DNA of 64,000 nt from assembly GCA_006384855.1 (NCBI GenBank), contig VCJN01001792.1:1-64000 (forward strand). The letters run 5' to 3'. This DNA is from Tetraselmis striata. Its lineage: Eukaryota; Chlorophyta; Chlorodendrophyceae; Chlorodendrales; Chlorodendraceae. The notes beneath the pieces are model-generated. The model worked only from the letters and a program-made list of their open reading frames with translations. It did not search any database and was not told the DNA's origin. Both the position numbers and the translations under genes were made by a program. This document shows, one piece after another, positions 1-10,815 of the stretch. Numbering within the stretch: the stretch's first letter is position 1; each line of letters opens with the position of its first letter.

Positions 1-1
1 A

Positions 2-91
2 GACGTGTTGGAGGACAGCAGCAGCAGCAGCCTGGAAGATGATGAGGGCGAGATCAATGTGCTCGCCAACTCGTACTACAGCGACAGCTAG
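2..91 (+). CDS. C-terminal end of an unidentified protein (partial)
   Basis: An open frame enters from the left edge and ends at TAG 89-91 after 29 codons. The residues form an acidic, serine-rich tail with a run of five Ser followed by Leu-Glu-Asp-Asp-Glu, and the chain ends Tyr-Ser-Asp-Ser. An AATAAA lies at 175-180, about 85 bases downstream, which fits the end of a transcript. The frame is short and has no recognisable domain. The call rests on its compositional character and the downstream signal. It could be a chance frame, and no function is proposed. Confidence 0.45.
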   Translation, partial: DVLEDSSSSSLEDDEGEINVLANSYYSDS

Positions 92-479
92 CTGGGCGAG
101 TTGACGGCTGCTGCAGGTGGCACCGGGTGGCTGCCGCCTGCTCGGGTGGCCGCCTGACACCGGCCTGTAGCATCAATAAACCTTAGTTGTGCGTCCGCTC
201 CTGCCAATGCCCCGGCGGAGGCACATACTGCATCTGCTGCGGGGCCCCGCGCCCGGTCGCCTGCCTGTGCACACTTTCCTTCGTGGGGTGCGCGGCAAGT
301 GTCAGTTCCTAATCCTTACTTGCAGCTCGCGCACAACCATTCATTTCAAATATAAGTAATCTTGATATACATGTACAATTGGGGGGCGGGGGGCGGGGGG
401 CTGCCAGGCAATTGTATAATTTACAAGACAATCACTTTGTTGCTCGGGTAGTGCGCGCAGCAGCGGAGAACCCGCCAGA
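92..479. other. 3' flank and intergenic spacer
   Basis: This is probably 3' untranslated DNA of the gene ending at 91, followed by spacer. It holds AATAAA at 175-180 and a G-rich run near 380-401. No coding frame is convincing here. Confidence 0.4.
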
Positions 480-1238
480 TCAGCGTGTCTTGTAGGCCTT
501 GACGAAGCCCACGGACATGGCGGTGCCGTCCGTGCTGACCGCGCAGTGGGGCAGGTGCCAGCGGTGGCCGAGCGCGCCGCAGCTGCCGCAGCGGGCGCTC
601 ATCTTCCGGATGAGCTTCTCGACCTTGGCGTTGGGAGTTCGCCGGGCGGAATCCTCCCAGCTGTCTCCCCATCGCGTGCCACCAAGGCCGCCCGTGCCGA
701 GCGACCCATAAAACAGTGGACCGGGGTTGATTTGCCCGCTGGAGACGGCAAACTGACGGGCCTCCCGCGCGGGGGAAGCCACAGGGGTGTTGCCAACTTC
801 CAGGTAGTGCCGGAGAGACCTTTTCGCCGTGAGTTTGTCCAGATTTATGGCGAGCTCGCGCCGGATGTATTCGTACGTCTCGAGGCGAGGCACCGAGAAG
901 CGAGGCTGTATGTCTTTGATAGCGGTGTGAGGGCCAGGGCGCGGCGCCTCTCGGGCAGCTGAGTGGCGACGAGTTCCGCCAGGCGACGCCGTCGACGAGA
1001 CGTAGCCGGGGCTGCCGGCGGCGGGTCGCGCAAACCCAATACCGGGGCTCCCGGAGGGACTGCTGTAGATGGAATAGCGGTCGGGGCTGAAGCCCTCGAA
1101 GCTGCTCGGGTCCAGGGTGCCGTATGACGTCGGGGAGGTGTTGAGCGTGTCGGCGATGAAGTGCCAACGCCCGCTGCTGGTGTGCTGCTCCGGGTGGTGG
1201 ACCAGCTCCGACAAGCTGCGCGCCGTCGTCCGCGGCAT
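480..1238 (-). CDS. Hypothetical protein with C-terminal zinc-knuckle-like cluster
   Basis: A single open frame of 252 codons starts at the first ATG (1238), although the frame is open for about 16 codons upstream and could be an inner exon. The first two thirds are rich in Ser, Pro, Gly and Arg and look disordered. A middle stretch (Arg-Leu-Glu-Thr-Tyr-Glu-Tyr-Ile-Arg-Arg-Glu-Leu) looks helical. Near the C-terminus a Cys-X2-Cys-X4-His...His-Cys cluster resembles a zinc knuckle with unusual spacing. I do not recognise the family. It could be a host protein or a gag-like remnant, because a LINE 3'-end repeat lies just upstream at 1545-1622. Confidence 0.35.
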   Translation of the reverse strand: MPRTTARSLSELVHHPEQHTSSGRWHFIADTLNTSPTSYGTLDPSSFEGFSPDRYSIYSSPSGSPGIGFARPAAGSPGYVSSTASPGGTRRHSAAREAPRPGPHTAIKDIQPRFSVPRLETYEYIRRELAINLDKLTAKRSLRHYLEVGNTPVASPAREARQFAVSSGQINPGPLFYGSLGTGGLGGTRWGDSWEDSARRTPNAKVEKLIRKMSARCGSCGALGHRWHLPHCAVSTDGTAMSVGFVKAYKTR

Positions 1239-1544
1239 TGCGTTCGAAGCGCGCAGATACGGTTTGGGTTTTCCTGTCTCCAGCACACGGTCTGAAGGGA
1301 TGGCTGCAGGTAGCTATGAAGCGTCACGGGCGTGGAGTCACGCAATTTGTGGATCATGGACCCCCGGCCATGACGACGGACGACGAGCACGGCATGCCGC
1401 CGCACTGATGCGCGCTCTATACTCATGCAGTAATTTATGTTTCGATCCTGCGCTGCCGCCAGCGCAGGAGCAGTACTCGTACGATTATAGAACACAGCGC
1501 AGCACGCGACCATAATATTTGTCGAATATTTATCTTCGAAATTA

Positions 1545-1622
1545 CTTATATTTACAAGAGCTAGCAGCAGAAGGCGATATCAGGAAATCACCATAAACAG
1601 GACAATAAGAAAGGTCCGTTTT
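1545..1622 (-). repeat. 3'-terminal fragment of a LINE family
   Basis: The stretch around GAGCTAGCAGCAGAAGGCGA closely matches two other places, 44029-44110 and 60888-60970. All three run in the same direction. The third is the 3' end of a LINE whose coding end is still readable, so this one is best read as a severely 5'-truncated insertion, the usual product of target-primed reverse transcription. No coding part remains here. Confidence 0.45.
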
Positions 1623-2306
1623 TTCATATATGAAGGTTTTAATAGGTAACGACGATGATAAACGACATCGTTACATAATCCCTAGATGTTGCACCTCTGT
1701 CAATTCGGTAATAGCGACTACTGTATGGGGTAGGGTAATCTGACGCGAGATGATATGTCCGCCTCACCAAGTATCATTGGTTCAGGTGTATTAAGCATAT
1801 GATGTGTATATATATGCTTTTGTGTATATATATAACAAATATGTCTAACAATAATTTCCATTAATGCTATCGTACAATGAAATAGCTATTTGTCGGCGCA
1901 GAATTCCGGCAGACCGCAGATGGAAATAATCATTTTCATTTTAGTGCTACCTACAGGTAGCTGCTATGGCGCCAACACAATCCCATCCTGCTCATCTGAA
2001 CCCCAGAGTTCGTCACCGCCAGGACGTCAAGGTGCCGCCCCGCATATCATCACCTCCAGTAGAACTGACACCTGCGCGCGAACTTACTGCCATTACCTAC
2101 GAGCACCACGCAAGCCGGAACACTCGCCAAAAAGTGCACGACTGCTTGCAGGCAACGTCGTGGTCACCAGCTCAGCCCGCCCGCTACAGCGAAGCGCCCC
2201 AGCGGCGATCCCGCTGGATCCGACCCGAAGCTGACCCTTACCAGCTGGGGTAGGCTGTCAGCGGCGGTTACGCCTGCTTCTGTCGCCACCCTAGGCGTGC
2301 GCCACG
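1623..2306. other. AT-rich intergenic region upstream of the kinase
   Basis: This DNA is AT-rich, with TATATA runs around 1806-1840. The small frames on the + strand lack domain-like character. It probably includes the promoter of the kinase gene at 2307, but I could not place a specific element. Confidence 0.3.
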
Positions 2307-3084
2307 ATGCCAGGCGCCATATTCAAGAAGCGGGTCGGGGACTACCTGCTTGGCCGAACCCTGGGAGAGGTGGGCTGCCCGCCCGCCCTCGAGAGTCGGG
2401 CATCCGGCGTTCCAGCTTGGCCCCGAGCAGCGCTGCTCGTTTTTTCGGAGTGTAGTAGACGTTCTCCATACCTTGTCTGCGGCATGAAACAACCGTAAAA
2501 ACGAATTATTAAATTCTTAGGTAGAATCTCGACTACTTCATAATGTATGCGAGCATTCCATAAACCGGTATTTTGCAGCTACATGAGTGACGTCAGCACC
2601 GATCGTACTGGGTACGGACATGGCCTCCGTACTCCGTACCCGCTCCGATGACGGCATCGGCACCGCCACCACCCGCAGGCTGCGCCCTCCATGCGATACC
2701 GCCCACGCCTGTGAACGCCCCCCCGCCCCCCCCCACCCCCCGGCCGGTCCGTGCATGCACTGGATCCCCAGCAGATGGTGGTCTAGCACCATGCAGCGAC
2801 TCTCCGGCTGGCGTGGGGCTTGGTGGCGGCTTGCTCCCAGTGCACATCGGCTCCGACAGCTCCCGTCATAACTATCCCCACGACAAACTCCACTCCACCT
2901 TTGCTGCCGCCGACCGCAACTCGCAGCAGGGTGTTAGTCACTATATCCTCGTGGCGTTCATCCGGCGACCTGATTGGCGTTTTTTACGAGTAACGACACG
3001 CGGTGCGCCTGGTCGAGTGCTCATCTGACCCTGTGCTTCAGGGGCTCCTGGAGAGAGGTGCACGTGCGGGTTGCATCCACCCCC

Positions 3085-3115
<31 letters not shown>

Positions 3116-5877
3116 AACAACACACACACCCACCCATCACCACCGCCACTACCCTCCAGTCCGTCCCGCAGACGCGTCTGGCCCCTGGCGAGAAGCCAGG
3201 ACATTGCTGTCGGCCGTGCCCGCCTCTGACAGCCATGGTGGCACGCTCCGCAGGGTACTTACGCCAAGGTGAAGTATGGCCAGCATGCAAAGACAGGCGA
3301 GGCGGTGGCCATCAAGGTGAGGCTGGTGGGGGGTGTCGGAGGGTTCCAAGGGCATGCTTCACCGCCCAGTAGGGGGGAGAGGAGGGGAGGGGGGGTATTC
3401 CGCTGTGGTCTGAGGGAGGCATGCTGCGCGCGGGTAGATCCTGGACAAGCAACAGCTGGCGAGGGAGGACATGGCGGACCAGATTAAGACGGAGATCACA
3501 ATCCTGAAGCACTTGAAGCACCCCAACGTGGTGGACCTCAAGGAGGTGCGTGCTGGCTGCTGTTGTGGGGGCGGCCGGTGGGCGCTGGCGTGGCAGGGGC
3601 CAGGGGGTCGGGACGCTGAGGGTGGCACTCGGGCGGGCGGGCGGCGGCGCAGGTGATGGCGTCGGCGGAGAAGATCTACGTGGTGATGGAGCTGGTGCCG
3701 GGCGGGGAGCTCTTCGACAAGATCGTGGCGGAGGGGCGCATGAACGAGCGGCAGGCCAGGAAGGTGCTGCACGAGCTCATGGACGCGCTGTCCTACTGCC
3801 ACGCGCAGGGCATATACCACCGCGACCTCAAGGTGCGCGGCGCCCCTTGCTCTCGTGTAATATAATGTGCGTATGTAAATGGTGCCGAGCCTGCTCCCCA
3901 ATGCCATCGCGCGCTGACCCCCCTGCCAACCCCCTCACCCCTTGTGCCACAGCCGGAGAACGTGCTGCTGGCAGAGGACGGGTCCGCCAAGCTGTCGGAC
4001 TTTGGGCTGGGTGCGCTGCCGGAGACGGCCAACACCGAGGACGGCAAGCTGATGACGACGTGCGGGACGCCGAACTACGTCGCGCCGGAGGTGCTGGCCA
4101 AGAAGGGCTATGCGGGCGCGCCGGCGGACATCTGGTCGCTGGGTGCGCGGCGCCGGCCCCTCCGGGCTGCCCTCCTCCGTGAAGCCCGGGCCTCCTCCTG
4201 TGGGAACCATGCAGTACCTGCGGCATTGGATGCTTGGTATTTGCCTGGCTTGGGCAGCAGCCAGGATGTGAATGGTATCCCCCCTCTCTCTTGTGTGCGC
4301 AGGGGTGGTGCTGTACGTGGTGCTGGCAGGCTGCCTTCCGTTCGACGAGCCGACGCTGCCGGGGCTGTTCAAGCAGATCATGACGGCCAGCTACGAGATC
4401 GCGCCGTGGTTCAGCGCGGAGGTGAAGGCGCTGCTGCGGCGCATGCTGTGCGTGGACCCCGAGAAGCGCATCACGCTGGCGGAGCTGGCGCGCGACCCGT
4501 GGGTGCTGGAGGGGGGCTACACGCCGGTGCGGGGCAGCATGACGCCGGTGGGCGCCCAGGAGGCGGCGGACATCTTTGACGCCAACAGGGTGCAGCCCAA
4601 GGACCTGACCGCGGCGGCGCAGATGGACCTGGCGGGGATGAACCGCGGGCATAGCAATGGGCTGCGGCAAAACGCGTTCATGCTCATCAGCGCCGCCATC
4701 GACCTGTCCGGCATGTTCGACATCCGCAAGGTACCCCCCCCCCCCCCCTCGCTGCCTAAACGCCTCGGGACGCCCCACCCAGCCCCGCACCTGTACTAAA
4801 GCACTGGCGCCATCAGCCAATCCATCCGCCGTACACACGCGCGCAGTGTTTAGCCGCATGTGCTTATCGCGAAGCTGCACAGGCGCCGGCGTGACCATAA
4901 GACCAGCCGGTGCCTACAAGCCAGCGGTATTGCTGCCCATAAAAGCATCCAGTTTTTGAATGCATCGTCCATATTCGACATCTGGTAGGTTGGGCAGGCT
5001 CGGCTTGGCAGCTGCGGGGAGGGGCTGTATGCCCCTATCTGCATATTTTCTGTTTTTAACTTCCGCGCCCCATTGCTGAACCACTGAACGGCGGCAGTTG
5101 ATCAGGCATTCCCGCCTTGTGTGCAAGCGCTTTCCGTGGCGTACTGTATCATTCTTGTTGTGTCCGATGTCTACCACTCAGGTGTGCACCGGCGACAGTG
5201 TTCCTCACATTCGTATTCTGCGTATGCTGAGGGGAGCGCTGTGCCGATTTGTCCGTGTCGTTTTGCTTTCAGTTCTATGTGACATGCACGTGTGCATGGC
5301 TTCCCCCTCATCGGGGCGTGATGTGCCCCCCCTGAGAGGTCGTGAGGGTTCCTCTGGAAGGGAAGAGAACTATGAATCATTCCTACGAATCATATGACTC
5401 TGGCGCATGACTTGCCGCCGCTGGTAGCTTTGAAGTGTCGCCGCCGTGTGGCTGAGCCTCCGTCCCCGCCGGCCGTTTTGCGTGCAGGACGTGATTGTGC
5501 GCCACACCCGCTTCACCACGCGCGCCACGGTCCCCGTTATCAAGGAGGCGCTGGCCGAGGCGACGCGCGACATGGGCGGCAGCGTGGAGGAGCGGGACGA
5601 GGACAACAAGCTCAAGCTGTCGTTCCACGTGCCCAACAAGGGGGAGGTCACCGCGCAGGTGGAGATCTTCGAGGTCATCGGCGGCTCGCCGCCCACGCAC
5701 ATGGTGGAGGTGGCGCGCAACCGCGGCGAGTACAGCGACTTCTACAAGCTGTACAGGGACCTCGTGGAGCGCGGCACCGCCCTCGTGGCATGCAGCCGGC
5801 AGAACTCGACGGAGTTGTCGGGCCTGCAGATGCAGCCCAGCGCCACCATCGTGGAGGGGGTGGCGGGCCCCAGCTGA
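2307..5877 (+). CDS. CIPK: CBL-interacting protein kinase (CIPK/SnRK3)
   Basis: This is a Ser/Thr kinase of the family that is switched on by calcineurin-B-like calcium sensors. Proposed exons are 2307-2369, 3254-3316, 3438-3545, 3653-3832, 3953-4142, 4303-4730 and 5488-5877. Every junction keeps phase, giving 473 aa, a normal CIPK length. Visible features in order are the Gly-rich loop split over exons 1 and 2, the VAIK lysine, HRDLKPEN, DFG, the APE of the activation segment, and the hallmark NAF motif (Asn-Ala-Phe-X-Leu-Ile-Ser...Asp-Leu-Ser-Gly-Met-Phe) at the end of exon 6. Exon 7 holds the phosphatase-interaction-like segment and the C-terminal regulatory fold. Intron 1 is long and contains a poly-C/poly-A tract at 3080-3117. 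The gene looks intact. Kinase identity is near certain, and the NAF motif makes the subfamily call strong. Confidence 0.93.
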
Positions 5878-6327
5878 CTGGGCCCGGCGCAGTTTAGGGT
5901 TTTTAGGGGTTTTAGGGTTTGAAACCCTAAAACCCTCTCGTCTCAGCAGTCAGTAAACAGAGGCAGTTGCATGCAAGCAGATCCGCGCCCCATCATTGTG
6001 GCACCAGGTTGCAGTAAAAGGTGGCGGCAAGTTTGTAAAAGATAATGTGATTACAATAGTACAACGTGCTCCCCGTTGTGGCGCATGTGGCCACCCCGCT
6101 CCCATCACCGTGCGCATGCCGAGCCAAGAAAGCAACGCCGGTTACGACCCTCGCGGTCGAGGCGATGCGCCCATGCCACTCCTGCATCACGCGTGTCTTC
6201 GACCAGGGGGGTCAGTGGCCCCGGAGCAGCATGATCACCATCTTGAGCATCAGCTGCCAACCGAGCCTACCGGTGCCCGCGCGAGCTCCGCCCTGGAGAG
6301 TGTTCGTTCACGCACGACGGGATCCCG
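5878..6327. other. Convergent 3' ends of the kinase and PPR genes
   Basis: The two genes face each other across about 450 bases. Near 6031-6060 a TGTAA occurs on the + strand (tttgtaaaag) and another on the minus strand (attgtaatc). TGTAA is the usual poly(A) signal of chlorophycean algae, so both transcripts probably end here, possibly with overlap. The spacer also holds the telomere-like inverted repeat at 5891-5938. Confidence 0.45.
5891..5938. repeat. Telomere-like inverted repeat (TTTAGGG/CCCTAAA)
   Basis: Two or three TTTAGGG-type units run rightward and meet their mirror image, forming the palindrome TTTTAGGGTTT-G-AAACCCTAAAA. TTTAGGG is the telomere repeat of most green plants and many algae. 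The tract begins about 14 bases after the kinase stop codon. It could be a scar of break repair or a hairpin acting in 3' end formation. Confidence 0.6.
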
Positions 6328-9300
6328 TCAGAACAAGCCGATGCGGAAGAGCACCGCGCCAGCCACGGTGGCGGCCGCGGACCACGCAGCGGCGGCCGCC
6401 TGCTGGTCCTCCACGCTGCGCATGCCCTGTTGGACAGGCAGCCAGGCAGTCAGCCCGCGTGGTGAGGACTCCCTCGTCTCTTTCCATACTTGAAGAAAAG
6501 ATGCATCAATGATACGGACGGGCAGATTACTCCGCTTGTTTCATGAATCCGGGCATGTCAGCGTTCAGCGGGGGCCGAGGTGGGCGGAGAGGTGGGGGGG
6601 GGCACCTGCTTGCTGACGGTGGACATCACGTCACACGTCACCTTGTTCCTGGCCACCTGCTCCCGGGTCATGGAGCGGATGAGGTCCAGCGCCTGGAGGG
6701 CGGGGGCAGCAGATGCATCGACAGCGTATGGGTCATCAGCGGTACGGCCGATCCTCCTACAAATAGCGCGCCGGGAATGTTTTCGCGTCCATCCGCCGAC
6801 CACTTGCTTCCGACATTCGTGCTTGGAGGTGACGCGATTCCGGTGCAAATGCGCGTATTTAGGATGTTAATGCCATATTATTATATTAACATCGTATTAT
6901 CAGGATGTTAATCCGATGCTAGTTTGAAAGGTCAATCCAAACGGGGCCGAAATCCAGGCACAGGGCGAGTGGGGCTGTGCAATCCGCGCCGTATTCGTTA
7001 TCATCGCGTAATGACTCCGCAAACACGAGTGTCCGGAAAGTCCCATGCCCCGCAGTGCGGATTCGGCAACGCGCCTCACTAGCGAGTGTGCTTGATGGCG
7101 CAACGAGCACCGGGGGGGAGCAGGACAGCACCTTGTCCCACATCTGGTTCTGCTCACACATGAGGAGCAGCTGGTTGTAGACGTGCACGCTCGGCGGGGC
7201 GCCCAGGGCTCGCATGCGGTCGCGGATCAGCAGCGCGGCGCGGGGCCTGGGCGCCACAGCGCGGTCAGCTTCGAGCCAGGCAGGCCAGCAGGGGGGGGTT
7301 AGAGGGGGGGGGGGGGGGGGGGGGGGGGTTCAGCCTCCTGCCTGTCAGCCATGCGGTAGGCCATGACGAGCCCCGCAAACGCAAACGCCTTGGGCGTCTC
7401 CCCGCGGCTGAGGATGTCCTGGAAGACCGCCTCCGCCTGCCGCACCTTGCCCGCGTAGCCGTACGCCGCCAGCAGCGTCTCGCGGTTGATCTGTCGGCTG
7501 ATGGGCTCGTAGTGCTCGTAGACCGCCTTGGCGGCGGCGCACTGCCCCGCCTTGCCCAGCGCCGACAGGCACGAGTTGAGCGTCTTGGAGTTGATCGACG
7601 CCGGCGAGGCGGCCTCCAGCCAGGCCAGCAGGCACAGCGCCTCGCGCCAGCAGCCGCAGCGCGCGCACGCCCCCATCATCGCGCCGCAGACGGCGGCGTT
7701 GAGGGGCCTGTTGCCCGCGGAGGCCTCCACTCCGGCCGGCGGCCCCGCGCCGCGCAGCTGCTCCAGCACCGCCGACACCACGTCCCCGGCCGGCTCCCCC
7801 TCCTGCACCACCCGCGGCACAGCAGCGCGGCGGCCAGACTCAGCGCATGGCGACGCTGCGTGTTGCATGTGCGATGCTGTGGGTTACGGAGCGCCGAAAA
7901 GTCGCGCAGCGATCAGACATCGGGCTCGGCCGTTAGGTCTGCAAATGATAGGAAGGCCGGCCGGACTCACCCCCGGGTAGCTTCCTGCCTCGGTCAGACT
8001 GCCGACCGCCTTGCCGCGCCGGTCCTCTTCCACCTCCTGAGAGTGATGCCCGGGCCGGCAGAACGGATCCGCCTTGATGCCCGCGTCCAGCGCCACCCGG
8101 CGGAAGACATCGGCAGCGGCTGTGAAGCGGCGCGCCTTGCCGAGGCCAGTCAGCAGCGCGCTGTGCGTGTAGCTGTTGGGCGGCACCGCCGCGCCGCGTG
8201 GGCCGCTGCGCTGCATGCGCGCATAGACCTCCAGGGCCTCGTCCATGGCGCCCGCGGTGGACATGCCGATGATGAGGGAGGTGTACGTCGACGCGTTGGG
8301 CCACACGTTCTGGCGGCACATGTAGTCCAGGATCTGAGAGAAAGCGTGGGAGGAGGAGTCAGTTGAGGGTGAACAGGCGCCCATGATAAAGATCGGCGAA
8401 CGTACCGATACCACACCGCATGCCGCGTTAACACGGTATGAAGCGCCACTGCAGTCGGCTGTCGTGGTGCTCACTCATAGGCGCGGGGCAAATGTCACAA
8501 CAGGTCGAAATTGTAAACGTACACTGGCAGTCCCGGCTACGCACAGTGCCAGTGCAGGGATAATAAGATGGCAGGTCTACATTGTGTCAGCTCTCGCTGC
8601 AACTCCCCACATCCCAACCCCCGCCCGCCCAACCCCAACCCCACACTTTGATGCTGCGGACAATGCGATGTGATACAACGCAGTGACTGCGACGGGCAGG
8701 AAGACAAAAGACGGTACACTGACTGTTACCATACACGCGGCTCTGTTTGCATAAAGCAGGCGTACAGATAGGCAACCATATGCACCGTCAGGTTGCACCG
8801 AGTTCGCCTCGCGCAACAGCGTAGTGTTGGCACAATGATTAGGGGGCGGGCAGGGGGTTAAGCGGGGTGGAGGAGGTGTACCTTGGTGGCTCGCTGCCAC
8901 TGCCCCTGTGAGGCGTGCGCCCGGATGAGTGCCGTGTACGCCGCACAGTCCGCCACAAGCCCATCCGCCCGCATGGCCCTGAAGAGCGCGGCCGCGCGGT
9001 CCGGCGCCTGCAGCGGGGCGCACGCGCTGATGGCGGTCGTGTACCCCTGCACGCTGAGCTCCAGGCCCGAGGCCGCCAGCTGGTCCCAGATGAGCAGCGC
9101 CTGCTCGCATTGCCCGTCTGGAGGACCCACAGCACAGCAGACAGACCCAGCCCCTGTGTCAGCCCCCTCCCCAGCAACCACAACTGGAGGGCTGCCGGCA
9201 ATGCCACATATAGGGCTGACGATAGGAAGGGGTACGGTGACGTTTGGCGCTGATTGGGTTTGCGGGTCGCAAACAACATGAAATGTCTGAGGATTCTGTG

Positions 9301-10815
9301 CTAGGTTGGTGTCTCATATTTCTGACAGGTTTCCAGAGAAATATAGTCTGTCCTGCTTTGTGAGGGGATCAACAACAAGAATACATAGCGAACCCAAAGC
9401 ATGGCCTCTGATGCATTGGCGAATGTCGGTATGATGCTGAGCAGGATGAGTTAACCACGGAAGGAGCTTATGGAGACCCCCCCCCCCCCTGCCGTTGACC
9501 TGCCGCATGCCACTGACCTGCGATCGCTGCGCGCATCGCCTGGTTGTACAGCTGAACTGACGGCTCCACTGCCTCGAGAGTGTCCTCAAACACCTCCAGC
9601 GCCCGGCTCGGACAACCGGCCTTAATGTAGGCAGTTATGGCGGCGGAGACCAGGTGGGCGTCCGGCCTGCAGCTCGCCGCCAAGCTGTCTTCCCATATCT
9701 GATGGGGCGGGAGGCATCGCATCGCCCCCCAGTCAGCCCTCACTGCGGGACAAGCCAAGGCCGGTGGCAAGGGAGGGGGGGCGAGGGGCCAGCGCGTACC
9801 TGGACGGCGCGCTGTGGCAGGCCGGCGCGCGTAGCGGCCCGCACTGCGGTGGTGTAGGTGAACACGTTGGCCTGCAGCCCGGAGCCCCCAAAGGACTTGG
9901 TGCCTTGCATCCAGTCAAACAGGTTGAGCGCGCGCAGCCACTTTCCGTGGTTGTAGCAAATCATCATCATCTGGTGAGCCATGTCAGCCTGCCGCGTCAG
10001 TAGCTGCCAGTGCCCCGGCTGAATCGCCGGAAGGCGCCCGGCATGGAGAGGCAGAGGCAGCGGCAGGCAGCGGAGGGCAGCTGTGGGTGGCCTCACCGAG
10101 GTGCAGAGGCGCGTGTCCGGCTCGTGGCCAATCAGCAGGAACCATTCATGCAGCACCAGAACGCGGGGCCACAGCTTCTTCGACTTGCCCAGCTTCCGGA
10201 CCAGGCGGTCCAGCCCCTTGTTGCTGAAGTTGACCAGCTGCACCGCCTCCGCTGCCGGAAGCTTCACCACCTGGCTCTCGTCCAGCAGCTGCTCCGCGAG
10301 GTCCTCAAACAGAAGCAGCTGCCGCGTGGGCTCCTGACAAACCGCCGGTCCGCCGCACGCTCAGCGCCCCCCCCCCCTCGCCCCCCCCCCCCCCCCTCCC
10401 CACATGAGCATGAACAGAGGGTACAGTTCGGTAGGGGCTGTCGATCAAGGGCATATCGAGAGCATAGGCGCCATCTGAGCGGCAGGCGCTGAAAGAGCAG
10501 TTGTTTTTTTGTTATTTCCGTCCCAGGGAGGTAGTCGGCGCGCACCGTGGTCTGCTGAACGTCACTGTGGTCAACCAGCCCAGAGTCCAAAGACAGCCAG
10601 CTCATCCCCTCGAGCTGGTCCCGGATCGAAGCCCGCGCCCGCGCTGCTCGAACCTTGCCCCTAGCGCCATTCCCGCACCTCTGCCGCACCGCCGGCACGA
10701 TGCACACTGCCCCGCCGGCGGGGGGCGCCGCCAGGCACAGCCCCAGCGGCTGCCGCGCGACCCGGGCCGTACCCGCCAGCCCCGCACAGAGCACACTCGC
10801 CACTGTGACCGACAT
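6328..10815 (-). CDS. Pentatricopeptide repeat (PPR) protein, probably plastid-targeted
   Basis: PPR proteins bind organelle RNA and guide its processing, stability or translation. Ten phase-compatible exons are proposed (high to low): 10815-10546, 10333-10097, 9988-9800, 9698-9518, 9117-8882, 8333-7971, 7802-7342, 7246-7132, 6692-6606 and 6426-6328, giving about 745 aa. The first 45 residues are rich in Ala, Val, Ser and Arg with few acids, like a transit peptide. From the third exon on, helix-turn-helix repeats of about 35 residues recur, such as the VFTYTTAVRAATRAG and YTSLIIGMSTAGAMDEALEVY segments. The C-terminus ends in an Ala-rich hydrophobic stretch. The intron between exons 7 and 8 appears to use a GC donor, which is the only choice I found that keeps phase. 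No DYW or SMR domain is visible. Confidence 0.85.
7301..7328. repeat. Homopolymer G tract in a PPR intron
   Basis: A run of G on the + strand (C in the sense of the PPR gene) lies in the GC-AG intron, close to its donor. It belongs to a window-wide class of long C/G homopolymers found mainly in introns and spacers. Confidence 0.8.

Noticed and set aside
1446-1468. cctgcgctg-ccgc-cagcgcagg hairpin as a terminator
   Set aside because: It is a short chance-level palindrome in GC-rich DNA; hairpin terminators are not expected in a nuclear genome.
845-1513. 222-codon minus-strand ORF
   Set aside because: It overlaps the better frame at 480-1238 in another phase and is dominated by Arg, Pro and Ser, as expected of a shadow in GC-rich DNA.
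3828-4898. 356-codon minus-strand ORF opposite the kinase
   Set aside because: It is a shadow of kinase exons 5 and 6; the + strand has all kinase motifs.
7512-8366. 284-codon + strand ORF
   Set aside because: It is the complement of PPR exons 6 and 7, has no motif, and is rich in Arg and Ala.
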